Made by a program: the position numbers and the translations under genes. Under the pieces are notes generated by a model. It did not search any database. It was not told the origin of the DNA and worked only from the letters and a program-made list of their open reading frames with translations. This document shows, piece after piece, positions 44,009 through 53,290 of a stretch of 64,000 nucleotides of DNA. The first letter of the stretch is position 1. The number at the start of each line of letters is the position of its first letter. The DNA lies in NCBI RefSeq assembly GCF_014230145.1, contig NZ_JACHVC010000006.1:620001-684000 (forward strand). The letters run 5' to 3'. The stretch comes from Pelagicoccus albus (GTDB lineage Bacteria > Verrucomicrobiota > Verrucomicrobiia > Opitutales > Opitutaceae).

Positions 44009-47000
44009 ATGTCTGAATCTGACCCAAGAAAAGTTCTAGTCGAAACGCTAGAGTACGTGAAGAAGCTCGTGGAGTTTCAAAAGAAAGTAGTGTGGCAAAT
44101 TTCCGAATACACGGATTTTGCTGCAACGGAAGGCGAAGTGCAGGGCCTGCCAGGCATTCGCTATTTCTTTGAGGGTAGCGATGGGGGGCCGGTTTGGATG
44201 GAGATCGAAAGGCTGCACAAGGATTTGCCTCCGGAACTGCCGGAGGAACTCGAAGATTGGGTGGAAAACAGCGACGATCCGGAGCAGGTACCGACGCTTG
44301 TGGACTCACGAATGGTGACGGTTTCTCATGAGATGGCCGAAACTATGTTGGTGAAGGGGGAGCTGCAGCGAGGGAACGTGATGAACTCTCCACGCGAGCC
44401 AGGGATGTCGGACGTAAGGTTACTGAGCGAAGACAACCCGAGCTTGGAGAAAGCCTTAAATGCTTATTTGGAGGCCCATTGGTATCCTTGGTCTGTGGAA
44501 GAACGTCCGCGTCGGGATTCGATGAAAGTCTACCACAAACTCTTCAGCGTTCAACAGAAGATGGTGGTTGGCGAGAGTGATGGCCCACTGGAGGCGATTT
44601 GGGGGCTGGGGCATTCTACTTGGATTGCGGAAGGTGTAGACGGGCAAAAGCATAGGCTCAGTCATCCATTGATCGAGTTCCAGGTGGAGTTTGAACTGAA
44701 TGGAGAACAGACTTTGCTCGTGCGGCCTCGCTCCACTTGGCAAGCGAGGCCGAGACTGAACCTTGAAACCTACGAAACGCTTGGTATCAGTGGAGTCGCT
44801 GGAGTGAAACGTTTCTTCGATGAAACGGTTCGCCAATTGGAAGAGGACGATCAGTTGCTCTCCGCAGATGATTCAGGGAATTGCGATTTGATTCTGAGAA
44901 GCGCTGCATCGCAACTTTCGGGTAGGGCGAGATATTGGCCGGATATCGTCAAGGATCCGACTGACCGAAGTCTTCCGAATCCCAGCGAGGACTTGGCGGT
45001 CACGGATACGTGGGCCCTTTTCGTTAGGAAGAAGGCGCCAAACGCCCTTTCCGAAGATATCGAGCGTCTGCAGAGTAATGCTGATAAGGTCGAGTCGACT
45101 AATGATAAAGCTGCGTTTCATTTTGCTCAGCTGCCCTCTGATGAAAAACCGACGACAGGTGGAATGGGTTGGCCGGCGAGTGGACATGGCAGTGGAAGCG
45201 GCAGTTCGGCGGATAGAAGTCGTAGTTTGTACTTCCCAAAGCCTTTCAATGATGCTCAGCGAGAAATAGTGAGGCGGCTTGAGGATCGAGTTGGTGTTGT
45301 GGTCCAAGGGCCTCCGGGAACGGGCAAGACGCATACTATCGCCAATATAATCTGCCACTATCTGGCGACTGGCAGGCGGGTTTTGGTGACGGCTAAGTCT
45401 GAGACGGCTCTCAAGGTACTGAAGAATCAAATCCCGAAGCCGATTCAGCCGCTAGTCGTTTCGCTGGTGTCCAGCGACCGGGAGGGGATGAGGCAGCAAA
45501 AGGAGGCTATTGAAACGCTTCAAGCTAAGGTCATTTCGTTGCAAGGGCGAGAGGGGTACCTGCATCAGGAAATCAGCCGGGGCGAGGTCCAGCTGGAATC
45601 GATAGAGTCGGAGCTGGAGCAGATTGCCCGGAACGTAGAAACTCTGGTAAAGAAGCAGCTCGAAGAAGTGAAGCTCCCATTTCTGGAGCAACGATTCGAG
45701 AATGCGACGGAACTGGCTAAATGGGTTGTGGAAGGAAGAAATCGCTACCACTGGTTTACCGACAAGCTTGGAAACGAGCCGAAGTATAACCCTACGTTTT
45801 CTCGTTCGGATCTGGAAAAGCTCAAGGACGCGAAAGAGTGGGTGGGCGAAGATTTGGCCCTTCTTGGAGTAGGAATACCGAGATTGGATCAGTTACCTTC
45901 GACTGAGGAGATTGCTCGGGCTCATCGCGATTTTCTCGCCAAGGACGAATTGGAAGCGATGGTAGCCAAAGGCTCCTTGATCGAGAGAATAGGGCCAGCT
46001 CAGGCGGAAAAACTGGGTGCTTTGGGCGAGGAGTTGAGACAGTTTTCGAGATGGCTCGATGAGTTGGGTGCGGGCGAAGCATGGCAACGAGAGCTCTTTG
46101 AAATCTCTTTCGATCCATCTAGGAAAAGACCTGTTTGGTACGAGCTAGCTAGGGAGCTCGACGGAGAAATAGATCGGTTTGTGGCGGAGAGAACCGTTTA
46201 CCTGCGTCAGCCGATCGACTTGGGAACCGAAAATCCAGAAGAGCTGGCATTTCTTCGAGAGGCGGCAGAGCGAGCTGCGGAAGGAAAACCTGCCCTTTCG
46301 TTCATGCAACGAATGAAGCGAGGAAATCGTGAGTTGTTGGAGCGGGTGAGGGTAGTCGGCCAATCTCCCAATTCGACCACGATGTGGAAGCATATTGTGT
46401 CGTATTATATTTTCCAGGACAACTGCCGGAGCTTGGTGATCCGTTGGAATGCGGTGGCTAAGGAAGGACCGCTGAAGGAAGTTTCAGTCGAAGCTCCGCT
46501 AGGCGTGTTGGAAGGGGTGTTGGCGCGTTTACGATCTCTAGAGGAAGGAGCTCAGAAGGCGAAGCGTTTGGAAAACGCGGTTTATGAGGAGTTCAAGAAC
46601 CTCAATTACCGGGTCGAATTTGGGTTCACGGGAGAATCGTTGCGATCAATCGCCGAGTTGGTCGACGTGAACGTCGCTCGTTACCGACTTTCCGCTTCAG
46701 AAGCGACTCGGCACAAGACAATCGAATACCTTTGTCGGTTTGGGTTGGACGAAGCCAAGGACGCTTTGGAACTGGTGAAACGACAACTCGGAAACAAGGA
46801 AAAGGAGGAATTGGATCTGATGGAAGCATGGCGTCTGCTCTGTCTGAGATTTAAGGAGTTGCACGACCTGCAGCCTTTTTTCCAGACGATCGATATGGTC
46901 TGTCGTCAGATATCCGAGTCGGGCGCCCCCATTTGGGCTCGGAGGCTGCGCGCCGATAACAGAGGCGAGGAGGAGCTCGGCGAGTTCGATGGGGCGTTCG

Positions 47001-49681
47001 AAGCATGGAGTTGGTCTCGGGCCAAGTCCGTGTTCGAAAAGGACAATGCCCAAGCTGAACTCACTGCTCTCGAAACGAAGCGACTAGATGCAGAAAAGCG
47101 GATGCGAACTACGCTGGAGAGCATCGTCGAGAAGAAGACTTTTCTGGCCTTGTGCGGTTCTATGAGCGATCGGGCCAAGTCGTTGTTGTCCCAATTCGTG
47201 GCGGCGATAAGTAATATTGGTGGCGGAACCGGAAAGAAAGCGCCATTCTTCAGAGCAGCCGCTCAGAAGGCTATGTATGGATGCTCAGGCGCGATTCCGT
47301 GCTGGGTTATGCCTAGCTGGAGAGCATCAGAAGTATTGCCCTCTGAATACGCCTCGTTCGATCTGGTAGTAGTCGACGAAGCCTCCCAGTGCGATATACG
47401 AGAGCTTCCGGCGTTGGCTCGAGCTCGCAAGGTCCTGGTTGTGGGAGATGACAAACAGGTAAGTCCGACGATAGTTGGGCTGGATTTTAATCGTGTTGTA
47501 CAGCTCAAGCACAATTATTTGAGGAAACAGCCGTTCGCGGATTTGATGCTTCCAGAAAGTTCGCTCTATGATCTGGCGAGCAGTGTCTTCGCCGGTGGCC
47601 AGATCCTGCTGAACGAACATTTCCGCTGCGTGGAACCTATCGTGCGGTTTAGTTTTCAGTTCTATCGAAAGGATGGTATCTTACCTGTGAGGGTTCCAAA
47701 GGCGGCCGAACGAATTGATCCGCCACTTATTGGAGTGTATGTAAAGGATGGTTACAGGGTTCGTGATGTAAATGAACCTGAGGCACTGGCGATCGTAGAC
47801 GAAATCGAGAAGCTGGTAGATGATCCTGTCTACGAAAAGCGATCGATTGGAGTGATTTCGATGGTCGGGCATAAACAAGCTCAACGTATTAATGACCTAT
47901 TGCTTGATCGAATAGGGCAGAAGAAGTTCTTGACTCACGACATCGTCTGCGGCGACTCGGCTACGTTCCAAGGTAGAGAAAAGGACATTATGTTTTTGAG
48001 TCTCGTAGTGGCGCCTGGGAAGCGAAAGATCGCCAAGGTAACCTCGCGGATGTGGGAACAGCGATACAACGTAGCGGCTAGCCGGGCGAGGGATCGAATG
48101 TACGTCTACTATAGCTTCGAGCCTTCGACCTTGCAGAACGATGACTTGAAATCGCGTCTGATTGCTCACCTCAAGGAACCAATGCCACAGGTCGCGGAGG
48201 TCGGTGAGGACTTGATAGACCTTTGCGAATCGCCATTCGAACAAGAAGTTTTCTCAACTCTGGTCGAACTTGGCTACTCAGTGACTCCTCAAGTCCCGTG
48301 CGCAGGACGGCGAATCGACCTCGTGATCGAGGGTGAAAGCGATTCTCGATTGGCAGTAGAGCTAGATGGAGATACTTACCATGGTCCAGAAGTTTGGTTG
48401 GAGGATTGGTCGCGTCAGAAGATCTTAGAGCGTGTTGGGTGGAAGTTCTGGAGATGCTGGTACTCAAGTTTCGTAGCGGCTCCGGATGAGTGTATCGCCT
48501 CGCTGGTAGCGCGACTCGAGGAAGAGGGGATTAAGCCGACCCAAGGAAAGAGTGTTTCGCGTAAATACTCGGAATTCAGGACGGTGGGCGAAGACGAGAT
48601 CAAAGAAGAAGGCGACCTAGATACAAAAGTTGAAGACCTAAGTGAGATTGTCGAGGTCGGTGACACTGTGACTATAGCTCGCCAGAATCCAAAATATGGA
48701 TACTTAACATTGAAGGTAGTTGAGGCAGGGGAGAATCTAGCAAACTACATCTACAAACCGAGTCATCCAGTAGCAGTTGCTCTTCTAGGTATGACGATCG
48801 AAGACGAGCTTGACCTCGATATTGGTTCCGGAGTTGAGAGGGTCTGTATCGTTAGTATCGGAAAGTCTAATGAGCAAAATGAAGGAAAAAGTTCATCACA
48901 GACAGAAGGTGCTGATCAGAAAACCGAGGATAAAGGGCCCGAAATAAAAACTGTCGTAGAAAACGAAAATAATAAGAACTCGCTGGAAGGAGATCGAACG
49001 GAGTACCGAACCTCGGCGAGCGTGTCCGATGTGTTAGGGCATTGCTCGGAGGAAAAGAGCAGCCGATATGGCGAATCGCCGAGTCGCTCTAGCAGTGATG
49101 AATTTGTGGCCGAGTCTCGACAAACCAGAGGGATGCAGACCTACATAACGGATTCTGATTTTGAACTCTCTGAGTTCAACCTACCTACCGGGGTTGAAAC
49201 TCAAAAGAGCGAAAACAATGGTGAAGAATCATTATTTGAGACGGAGGTCAGATCGAAATTGAAGAGCATTGTAGAGGAATATGGACCGATGTTATCCACT
49301 CATGCCATTTTGAAGACCAGCTCGACCTATGGTGACCATCCTCGGCAACTTATCAACAAAGCCATCTTAAAATTAATTCAAGCCGGGGATGTTTTGAGAC
49401 AAGAGTTTTGTATTCCCGGTGAAGGCTTGCGAGAAGAAGTGCTTAAGTTGACGGGGCAGCCCGATTTCGAAGTCCGTCCTGACAGCAAACGAAATTTTTC
49501 CCAGATTCCCAGTAACGAATTGATGGAAGTTATCGGGGGGATATCGAAATCTCAGGAGGAGCTATCAAGAGAAGAACTAGAGACAGCGGTCATCAGGTTT
49601 TACGGGAAGCATGTGATATCGAGATCTGATCGCCTCCGACTGAAGGCGTGTATCGCTGCGCTGAAAAGCGGTGACGATTAA
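44009..49681 (+). CDS. Very large SF1 helicase with C-terminal Vsr/DUF559-like nuclease (Hhe-like)
   Basis: 1890 aa, 18 nt after the DUF3644 gene. N-terminal about 420 residues are a DUF4011-like region. Walker A GPPGTGKT is near residue 434, followed by a long coiled-coil insertion (EAIETLQAKVISLQGREGYLHQEISRGEVQLESIESEL), Walker B VVVDEASQCD near 1120, and GDDKQVSP and MWEQRYNVAASRARDRMYVYYS (helicase motifs III to VI). Residues about 1425-1510 form a very-short-patch-repair-like or MTES_1575-like nuclease (RRIDLVIEGES, AVELDGDTYHG, KILERVGWKFWRCW). A linker precedes a DUF3320-like tail (SKLKSIVEEYGPMLSTHAIL). This is the architecture of single-gene Hhe defence proteins. It may act alone or with the RT pair. 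Confidence 0.75.
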   Translation: MSESDPRKVLVETLEYVKKLVEFQKKVVWQISEYTDFAATEGEVQGLPGIRYFFEGSDGGPVWMEIERLHKDLPPELPEELEDWVENSDDPEQVPTLVDSRMVTVSHEMAETMLVKGELQRGNVMNSPREPGMSDVRLLSEDNPSLEKALNAYLEAHWYPWSVEERPRRDSMKVYHKLFSVQQKMVVGESDGPLEAIWGLGHSTWIAEGVDGQKHRLSHPLIEFQVEFELNGEQTLLVRPRSTWQARPRLNLETYETLGISGVAGVKRFFDETVRQLEEDDQLLSADDSGNCDLILRSAASQLSGRARYWPDIVKDPTDRSLPNPSEDLAVTDTWALFVRKKAPNALSEDIERLQSNADKVESTNDKAAFHFAQLPSDEKPTTGGMGWPASGHGSGSGSSADRSRSLYFPKPFNDAQREIVRRLEDRVGVVVQGPPGTGKTHTIANIICHYLATGRRVLVTAKSETALKVLKNQIPKPIQPLVVSLVSSDREGMRQQKEAIETLQAKVISLQGREGYLHQEISRGEVQLESIESELEQIARNVETLVKKQLEEVKLPFLEQRFENATELAKWVVEGRNRYHWFTDKLGNEPKYNPTFSRSDLEKLKDAKEWVGEDLALLGVGIPRLDQLPSTEEIARAHRDFLAKDELEAMVAKGSLIERIGPAQAEKLGALGEELRQFSRWLDELGAGEAWQRELFEISFDPSRKRPVWYELARELDGEIDRFVAERTVYLRQPIDLGTENPEELAFLREAAERAAEGKPALSFMQRMKRGNRELLERVRVVGQSPNSTTMWKHIVSYYIFQDNCRSLVIRWNAVAKEGPLKEVSVEAPLGVLEGVLARLRSLEEGAQKAKRLENAVYEEFKNLNYRVEFGFTGESLRSIAELVDVNVARYRLSASEATRHKTIEYLCRFGLDEAKDALELVKRQLGNKEKEELDLMEAWRLLCLRFKELHDLQPFFQTIDMVCRQISESGAPIWARRLRADNRGEEELGEFDGAFEAWSWSRAKSVFEKDNAQAELTALETKRLDAEKRMRTTLESIVEKKTFLALCGSMSDRAKSLLSQFVAAISNIGGGTGKKAPFFRAAAQKAMYGCSGAIPCWVMPSWRASEVLPSEYASFDLVVVDEASQCDIRELPALARARKVLVVGDDKQVSPTIVGLDFNRVVQLKHNYLRKQPFADLMLPESSLYDLASSVFAGGQILLNEHFRCVEPIVRFSFQFYRKDGILPVRVPKAAERIDPPLIGVYVKDGYRVRDVNEPEALAIVDEIEKLVDDPVYEKRSIGVISMVGHKQAQRINDLLLDRIGQKKFLTHDIVCGDSATFQGREKDIMFLSLVVAPGKRKIAKVTSRMWEQRYNVAASRARDRMYVYYSFEPSTLQNDDLKSRLIAHLKEPMPQVAEVGEDLIDLCESPFEQEVFSTLVELGYSVTPQVPCAGRRIDLVIEGESDSRLAVELDGDTYHGPEVWLEDWSRQKILERVGWKFWRCWYSSFVAAPDECIASLVARLEEEGIKPTQGKSVSRKYSEFRTVGEDEIKEEGDLDTKVEDLSEIVEVGDTVTIARQNPKYGYLTLKVVEAGENLANYIYKPSHPVAVALLGMTIEDELDLDIGSGVERVCIVSIGKSNEQNEGKSSSQTEGADQKTEDKGPEIKTVVENENNKNSLEGDRTEYRTSASVSDVLGHCSEEKSSRYGESPSRSSSDEFVAESRQTRGMQTYITDSDFELSEFNLPTGVETQKSENNGEESLFETEVRSKLKSIVEEYGPMLSTHAILKTSSTYGDHPRQLINKAILKLIQAGDVLRQEFCIPGEGLREEVLKLTGQPDFEVRPDSKRNFSQIPSNELMEVIGGISKSQEELSREELETAVIRFYGKHVISRSDRLRLKACIAALKSGDD

Positions 49682-49752
49682 GCTGGGATGAATTGAAGTA
49701 GTAACACGACTGTGAAAAGTTAATCTGTTTATGAGAACTAAAATCTACATCC

Positions 49753-52700
49753 TTGATGTTATCTAACTTCCAGTTTCTTCGACCTGAGTTCTCGGAGCTT
49801 TTTGAAGCGGCTCGGAAGGCGGAGCAATATGCCCGTTCGGATGCCCGCGCTTCTGTTATCTATGCGCGAATGGCGTTGGAAGCGTCCATCATTTGGCTTT
49901 ACGAGCACGACCACCGCTTGCAGTTGCCCTATGATTCCTCTCTGGGAGCTTTGCTACATGGAGAAAAGTTCCGAAACGTGGTGCCTGAGCAGTTCTTTCA
50001 TAAAGCGAAGGCAATCCAGAAGGCGGGCAATTTTGCGGTTCACAATCAGAGAAAGCCGGTCAGACAGTGGGAAGCGCAGAGCCTGACGCGAGAGCTCTTC
50101 CATTCGTTGTATTGGCTAGCACGAACTTATCATCGCCAACCCTTGGCGACCGTCGGCGACTTCGACCCTGAGATTATTCCAAGGGAGGGAGAGGCTCCTG
50201 CTTCTGTGAAGCTTGACGAGGCGCGAGTGAATGAACTGCAGTCTGAACTAGAGAAGAAGGCCAAAGAGCTAGAGGAGCGGGAAAAGGCTCTCGATGCCAA
50301 ACTTGCCGAGGTGCAAGAGCAGGTGGCTCTCGCCAGAGTGGCGAATATCCAGGAAGAGGATACGCACGACTATTCGGAAGCCAAGACAAGGGAACTGCAT
50401 ATCGATCTCGACTTGAAGCGTGCTGGCTGGGATCTGAGCAATCCTCAGGATACTGAGTTTGAAGTTGAAGGCATGCCGAATCCAAGCGGCAAAGGCTTTG
50501 TCGACTACGTCCTTTGGGGCGAGAATGGAAAGCCTTTGGCTGTGGTCGAGGCAAAGCGGACGACGGAGAATGTGGACAGAGGGCAGCAGCAAGCGAAACT
50601 CTATGCGGATTGCCTGGAGAAGCGTTTCGGAGTGCGTCCTTTGATCTACTACACGAACGGCTACGAGATCAATTTCTGGGACGACATGGATTACCCGCCG
50701 AGGGAAGTATCCGGATATCGGACACGAGAGGAATTGGAGCTCTTGATCCAACGAAGAGGTAAGCGCCAGACGCCCGCTGCATCTGGTGTGAATAAGGAAA
50801 TTGCTGGCCGGCCCTATCAGAAACGGGCGATTGGAAGCCTTTCGGAACATATCGTTTCCAAGCATAGACGTGGCTTGCTGGTCATGGCTACTGGAACGGG
50901 TAAGACTAGGACGGCGATCGCACTGGTCGATCTGCTGCAACGTTGCAACTGGGTCAAACGTGCCCTGTTTCTCGCTGACAGGGTGTCTCTAGTGAACCAG
51001 GCAGCGAACGCCTTTAAGAAAAATCTTCCCAGCTCTAGTCCGGTGAATCTCTGTACGGAGAAAAAGAGCGATGGCCGAGTGTATCTGAGCACGTATCCGA
51101 CTATGATGGGATTGATAGACGAGCTGGACAAAGGAATGGCTCGGTTTGGACCGGGCTTCTTTGACCTGATCATAATCGATGAAGCCCACCGTTCCGTTTA
51201 TCAGAGATATCGAGCGATCTTCGGTTACTTCGATTCATTGCTGATTGGCCTAACGGCTACCCCTCGTGAGGAAGTCGACCGCAATACTTACGAGCTTTTC
51301 GACTTGGAGGATGGTGTTCCGAATGACGCTTACGAGTTAGAGGACGCTGTAAGGGAGGAATGGCTTGTCCCACCTCGGGTGAAGCAGGTCAATCTTCGTT
51401 ATCCAAGAGAAGGCATCCGGTACGAGAATCTCTCTGAAGAGGAAAAGCGGAAATGGGAGACTACCGATTGGGGTGATGATATGCCAACCGATGCGTATCC
51501 GGATGGAGTTGATGCAGGAGCGATCAACAAATGGCTCTTCAACGAGGATACTGTCGACAAGGTTTTAGAGATTCTGATGGAGCAGGGCCACAAGGTCGCA
51601 GGTGGTGACCGGCTTGCCAAGACGATCATTTTCGCTCGAAGCCATGATCACGCCGCCTATATCGAGAAGCGGTTTAATCATCATTTTCCGGAATACAAAG
51701 GTAGCTTTGCTCGGGTGGTCGACAATCAGGTCAAATACGCACAGAGCCTAATCGATGACTTTTCTTTGAAAGAGAAGGATCCACATATAGCGATCAGTGT
51801 GGATATGTTGGATACGGGTATCGACGTGCCGGAGGTTGCGAATCTGGTCTTCTTCAAGCCAGTCTACTCCAAAATCAAATTCTGGCAAATGATAGGTCGA
51901 GGGACGCGACTTTGCCCTAGCCTGTATGGAGATGGCGAGGATAAGACCGATTTCAGAATCTTCGATTTCTGCTTCAACTTCGAATTCTTCGAAGAAAACC
52001 CAGAAGGAATCGGAGGGGGTGTGTCTGAAACGCTCGGTAAACGCCTCTTCAAATCGAGAGCACGTATCGTCCACTTGTTGGATGAAAGCCCGGGTTTTGA
52101 AGGAGTCGGTGGTGTCCGGGAGACCCTTGTAAGTGGGCTGCGTTCTGAGATTCACTCTATGAACAGAGAGAACTTCTTGGTGCGGAAAACTCTTTCTACC
52201 GTTGAGCTATTCGCTGAGGAGTCGCAGTGGAATTCCATAAACGAGGAAGCTTGTGAAGCTTTGCAGCGAGATCTATCGGGTCTGCCGACCCAGGTTGAAA
52301 AAGAAAAGGAGGAGACAAAGCGTTTTGATCTGCTCTGCTATCAGATCGAATTGGCTTTGCTCGAAAACGAAAGCGGAAAGTTCGAGATGCGTCGACTTCG
52401 GGTGATTGAGATAGCTGCGAATCTCGAAACGAAACCAAGTGTTCCAGCTATCAAATCCCAGCTCGCGTATTTGCAATCGGTGCAACAACCGGAGTTTTGG
52501 GAATGCGTATCGTTGGAAATTGTTGAGGAGCTCAGACTTAGGCTTCGAGGTCTCGCCCAATTTGTTGACAAGAAGAAAAAGCGAATCGTTTACACAAACC
52601 TCGAGGATGAAGTTCTCGAGGTGAAGGAGGTCCAGACTGTAGCGTTGCCTTCGATGACGTCTAGCCAGTACGAGAAGAAGGTTAACGATTATCTGAAGTC

Positions 52701-53142
52701 TCATCTTGACTCGATTGCGATCCAGAAGCTTCGTCTCAACGAACCACTGACGAAACAGGATCTTGAATCCCTCGAGGAAACCCTTGTGTCGATTGGCGAA
52801 AGAGAAGGGGATAAGCTTCTCAAGAGTCTCCTAGAAAAAAGTGAGTGTCCGACTATTCCCTATTTTGTCAGAACCCTAGTCGGATTGGATCGAAAGGCTG
52901 TCCAGAAGCTGTTGGGGGCGTTTTTGGAGGATCGCACCCTGTCCAGCTCTCAAATCCGTTTCCTTCAAACCCTCGTCGAGCAATTGACGCAAAGGGGAGT
53001 TGTGGAATCAAAGGCTTTATACGAAAGTCCGTATGCGGATTTCCATGACGAAGGTCCGGATGGTCTCTTCGCAGGGCGGGATAATCTCATCGAAGGCGTT
53101 TTCGAAGCACTAAGGAACGTGCGAAAAAATCTTATAGTCTAG
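49753..53142 (+). CDS. hsdR: Type I restriction endonuclease subunit with N-terminal DUF4145 domain
   Basis: 1129 aa. Residues 1-125 are DUF4145 (ARASVIYARMALEASIIWLYEHD, AIQKAGNFAVHNQRKPVRQWEA). A coiled coil (LQSELEKKAKELEEREKALDAKLAEVQEQ) links to the endonuclease: FVDYVLWGENGKPLAVVEAKRT near 245-275 with catalytic D and E-x-K. The DEAD-type motor follows: VMATGTGKTRTAIALVDLL near 379, IIDEAH near 474, LTATP, and a helicase C domain (VSVDMLDTGIDVPEV, MIGRGTRLCP). It translocates DNA and cuts at a distance with HsdMS. It is separated from hsdS by the RT, DUF3644 and helicase genes. The 72-nt gap upstream suggests read-through from the helicase gene. Confidence 0.93.
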   Translation: MMLSNFQFLRPEFSELFEAARKAEQYARSDARASVIYARMALEASIIWLYEHDHRLQLPYDSSLGALLHGEKFRNVVPEQFFHKAKAIQKAGNFAVHNQRKPVRQWEAQSLTRELFHSLYWLARTYHRQPLATVGDFDPEIIPREGEAPASVKLDEARVNELQSELEKKAKELEEREKALDAKLAEVQEQVALARVANIQEEDTHDYSEAKTRELHIDLDLKRAGWDLSNPQDTEFEVEGMPNPSGKGFVDYVLWGENGKPLAVVEAKRTTENVDRGQQQAKLYADCLEKRFGVRPLIYYTNGYEINFWDDMDYPPREVSGYRTREELELLIQRRGKRQTPAASGVNKEIAGRPYQKRAIGSLSEHIVSKHRRGLLVMATGTGKTRTAIALVDLLQRCNWVKRALFLADRVSLVNQAANAFKKNLPSSSPVNLCTEKKSDGRVYLSTYPTMMGLIDELDKGMARFGPGFFDLIIIDEAHRSVYQRYRAIFGYFDSLLIGLTATPREEVDRNTYELFDLEDGVPNDAYELEDAVREEWLVPPRVKQVNLRYPREGIRYENLSEEEKRKWETTDWGDDMPTDAYPDGVDAGAINKWLFNEDTVDKVLEILMEQGHKVAGGDRLAKTIIFARSHDHAAYIEKRFNHHFPEYKGSFARVVDNQVKYAQSLIDDFSLKEKDPHIAISVDMLDTGIDVPEVANLVFFKPVYSKIKFWQMIGRGTRLCPSLYGDGEDKTDFRIFDFCFNFEFFEENPEGIGGGVSETLGKRLFKSRARIVHLLDESPGFEGVGGVRETLVSGLRSEIHSMNRENFLVRKTLSTVELFAEESQWNSINEEACEALQRDLSGLPTQVEKEKEETKRFDLLCYQIELALLENESGKFEMRRLRVIEIAANLETKPSVPAIKSQLAYLQSVQQPEFWECVSLEIVEELRLRLRGLAQFVDKKKKRIVYTNLEDEVLEVKEVQTVALPSMTSSQYEKKVNDYLKSHLDSIAIQKLRLNEPLTKQDLESLEETLVSIGEREGDKLLKSLLEKSECPTIPYFVRTLVGLDRKAVQKLLGAFLEDRTLSSSQIRFLQTLVEQLTQRGVVESKALYESPYADFHDEGPDGLFAGRDNLIEGVFEALRNVRKNLIV

Positions 53143-53290
53143 TTAGTCCGATCAGCTGGGCGGAGAGGTTGTCGGAGGTTCGCAGGAGCAGCTCGATTTT
53201 TCAGTACAGGCGTTTATGTGGCTTCGCGATGTGCAAAAGTCACCGCACTAATAGAGTCCTTGTTCTGGATCGTCTAGGATTAGCCGATAC

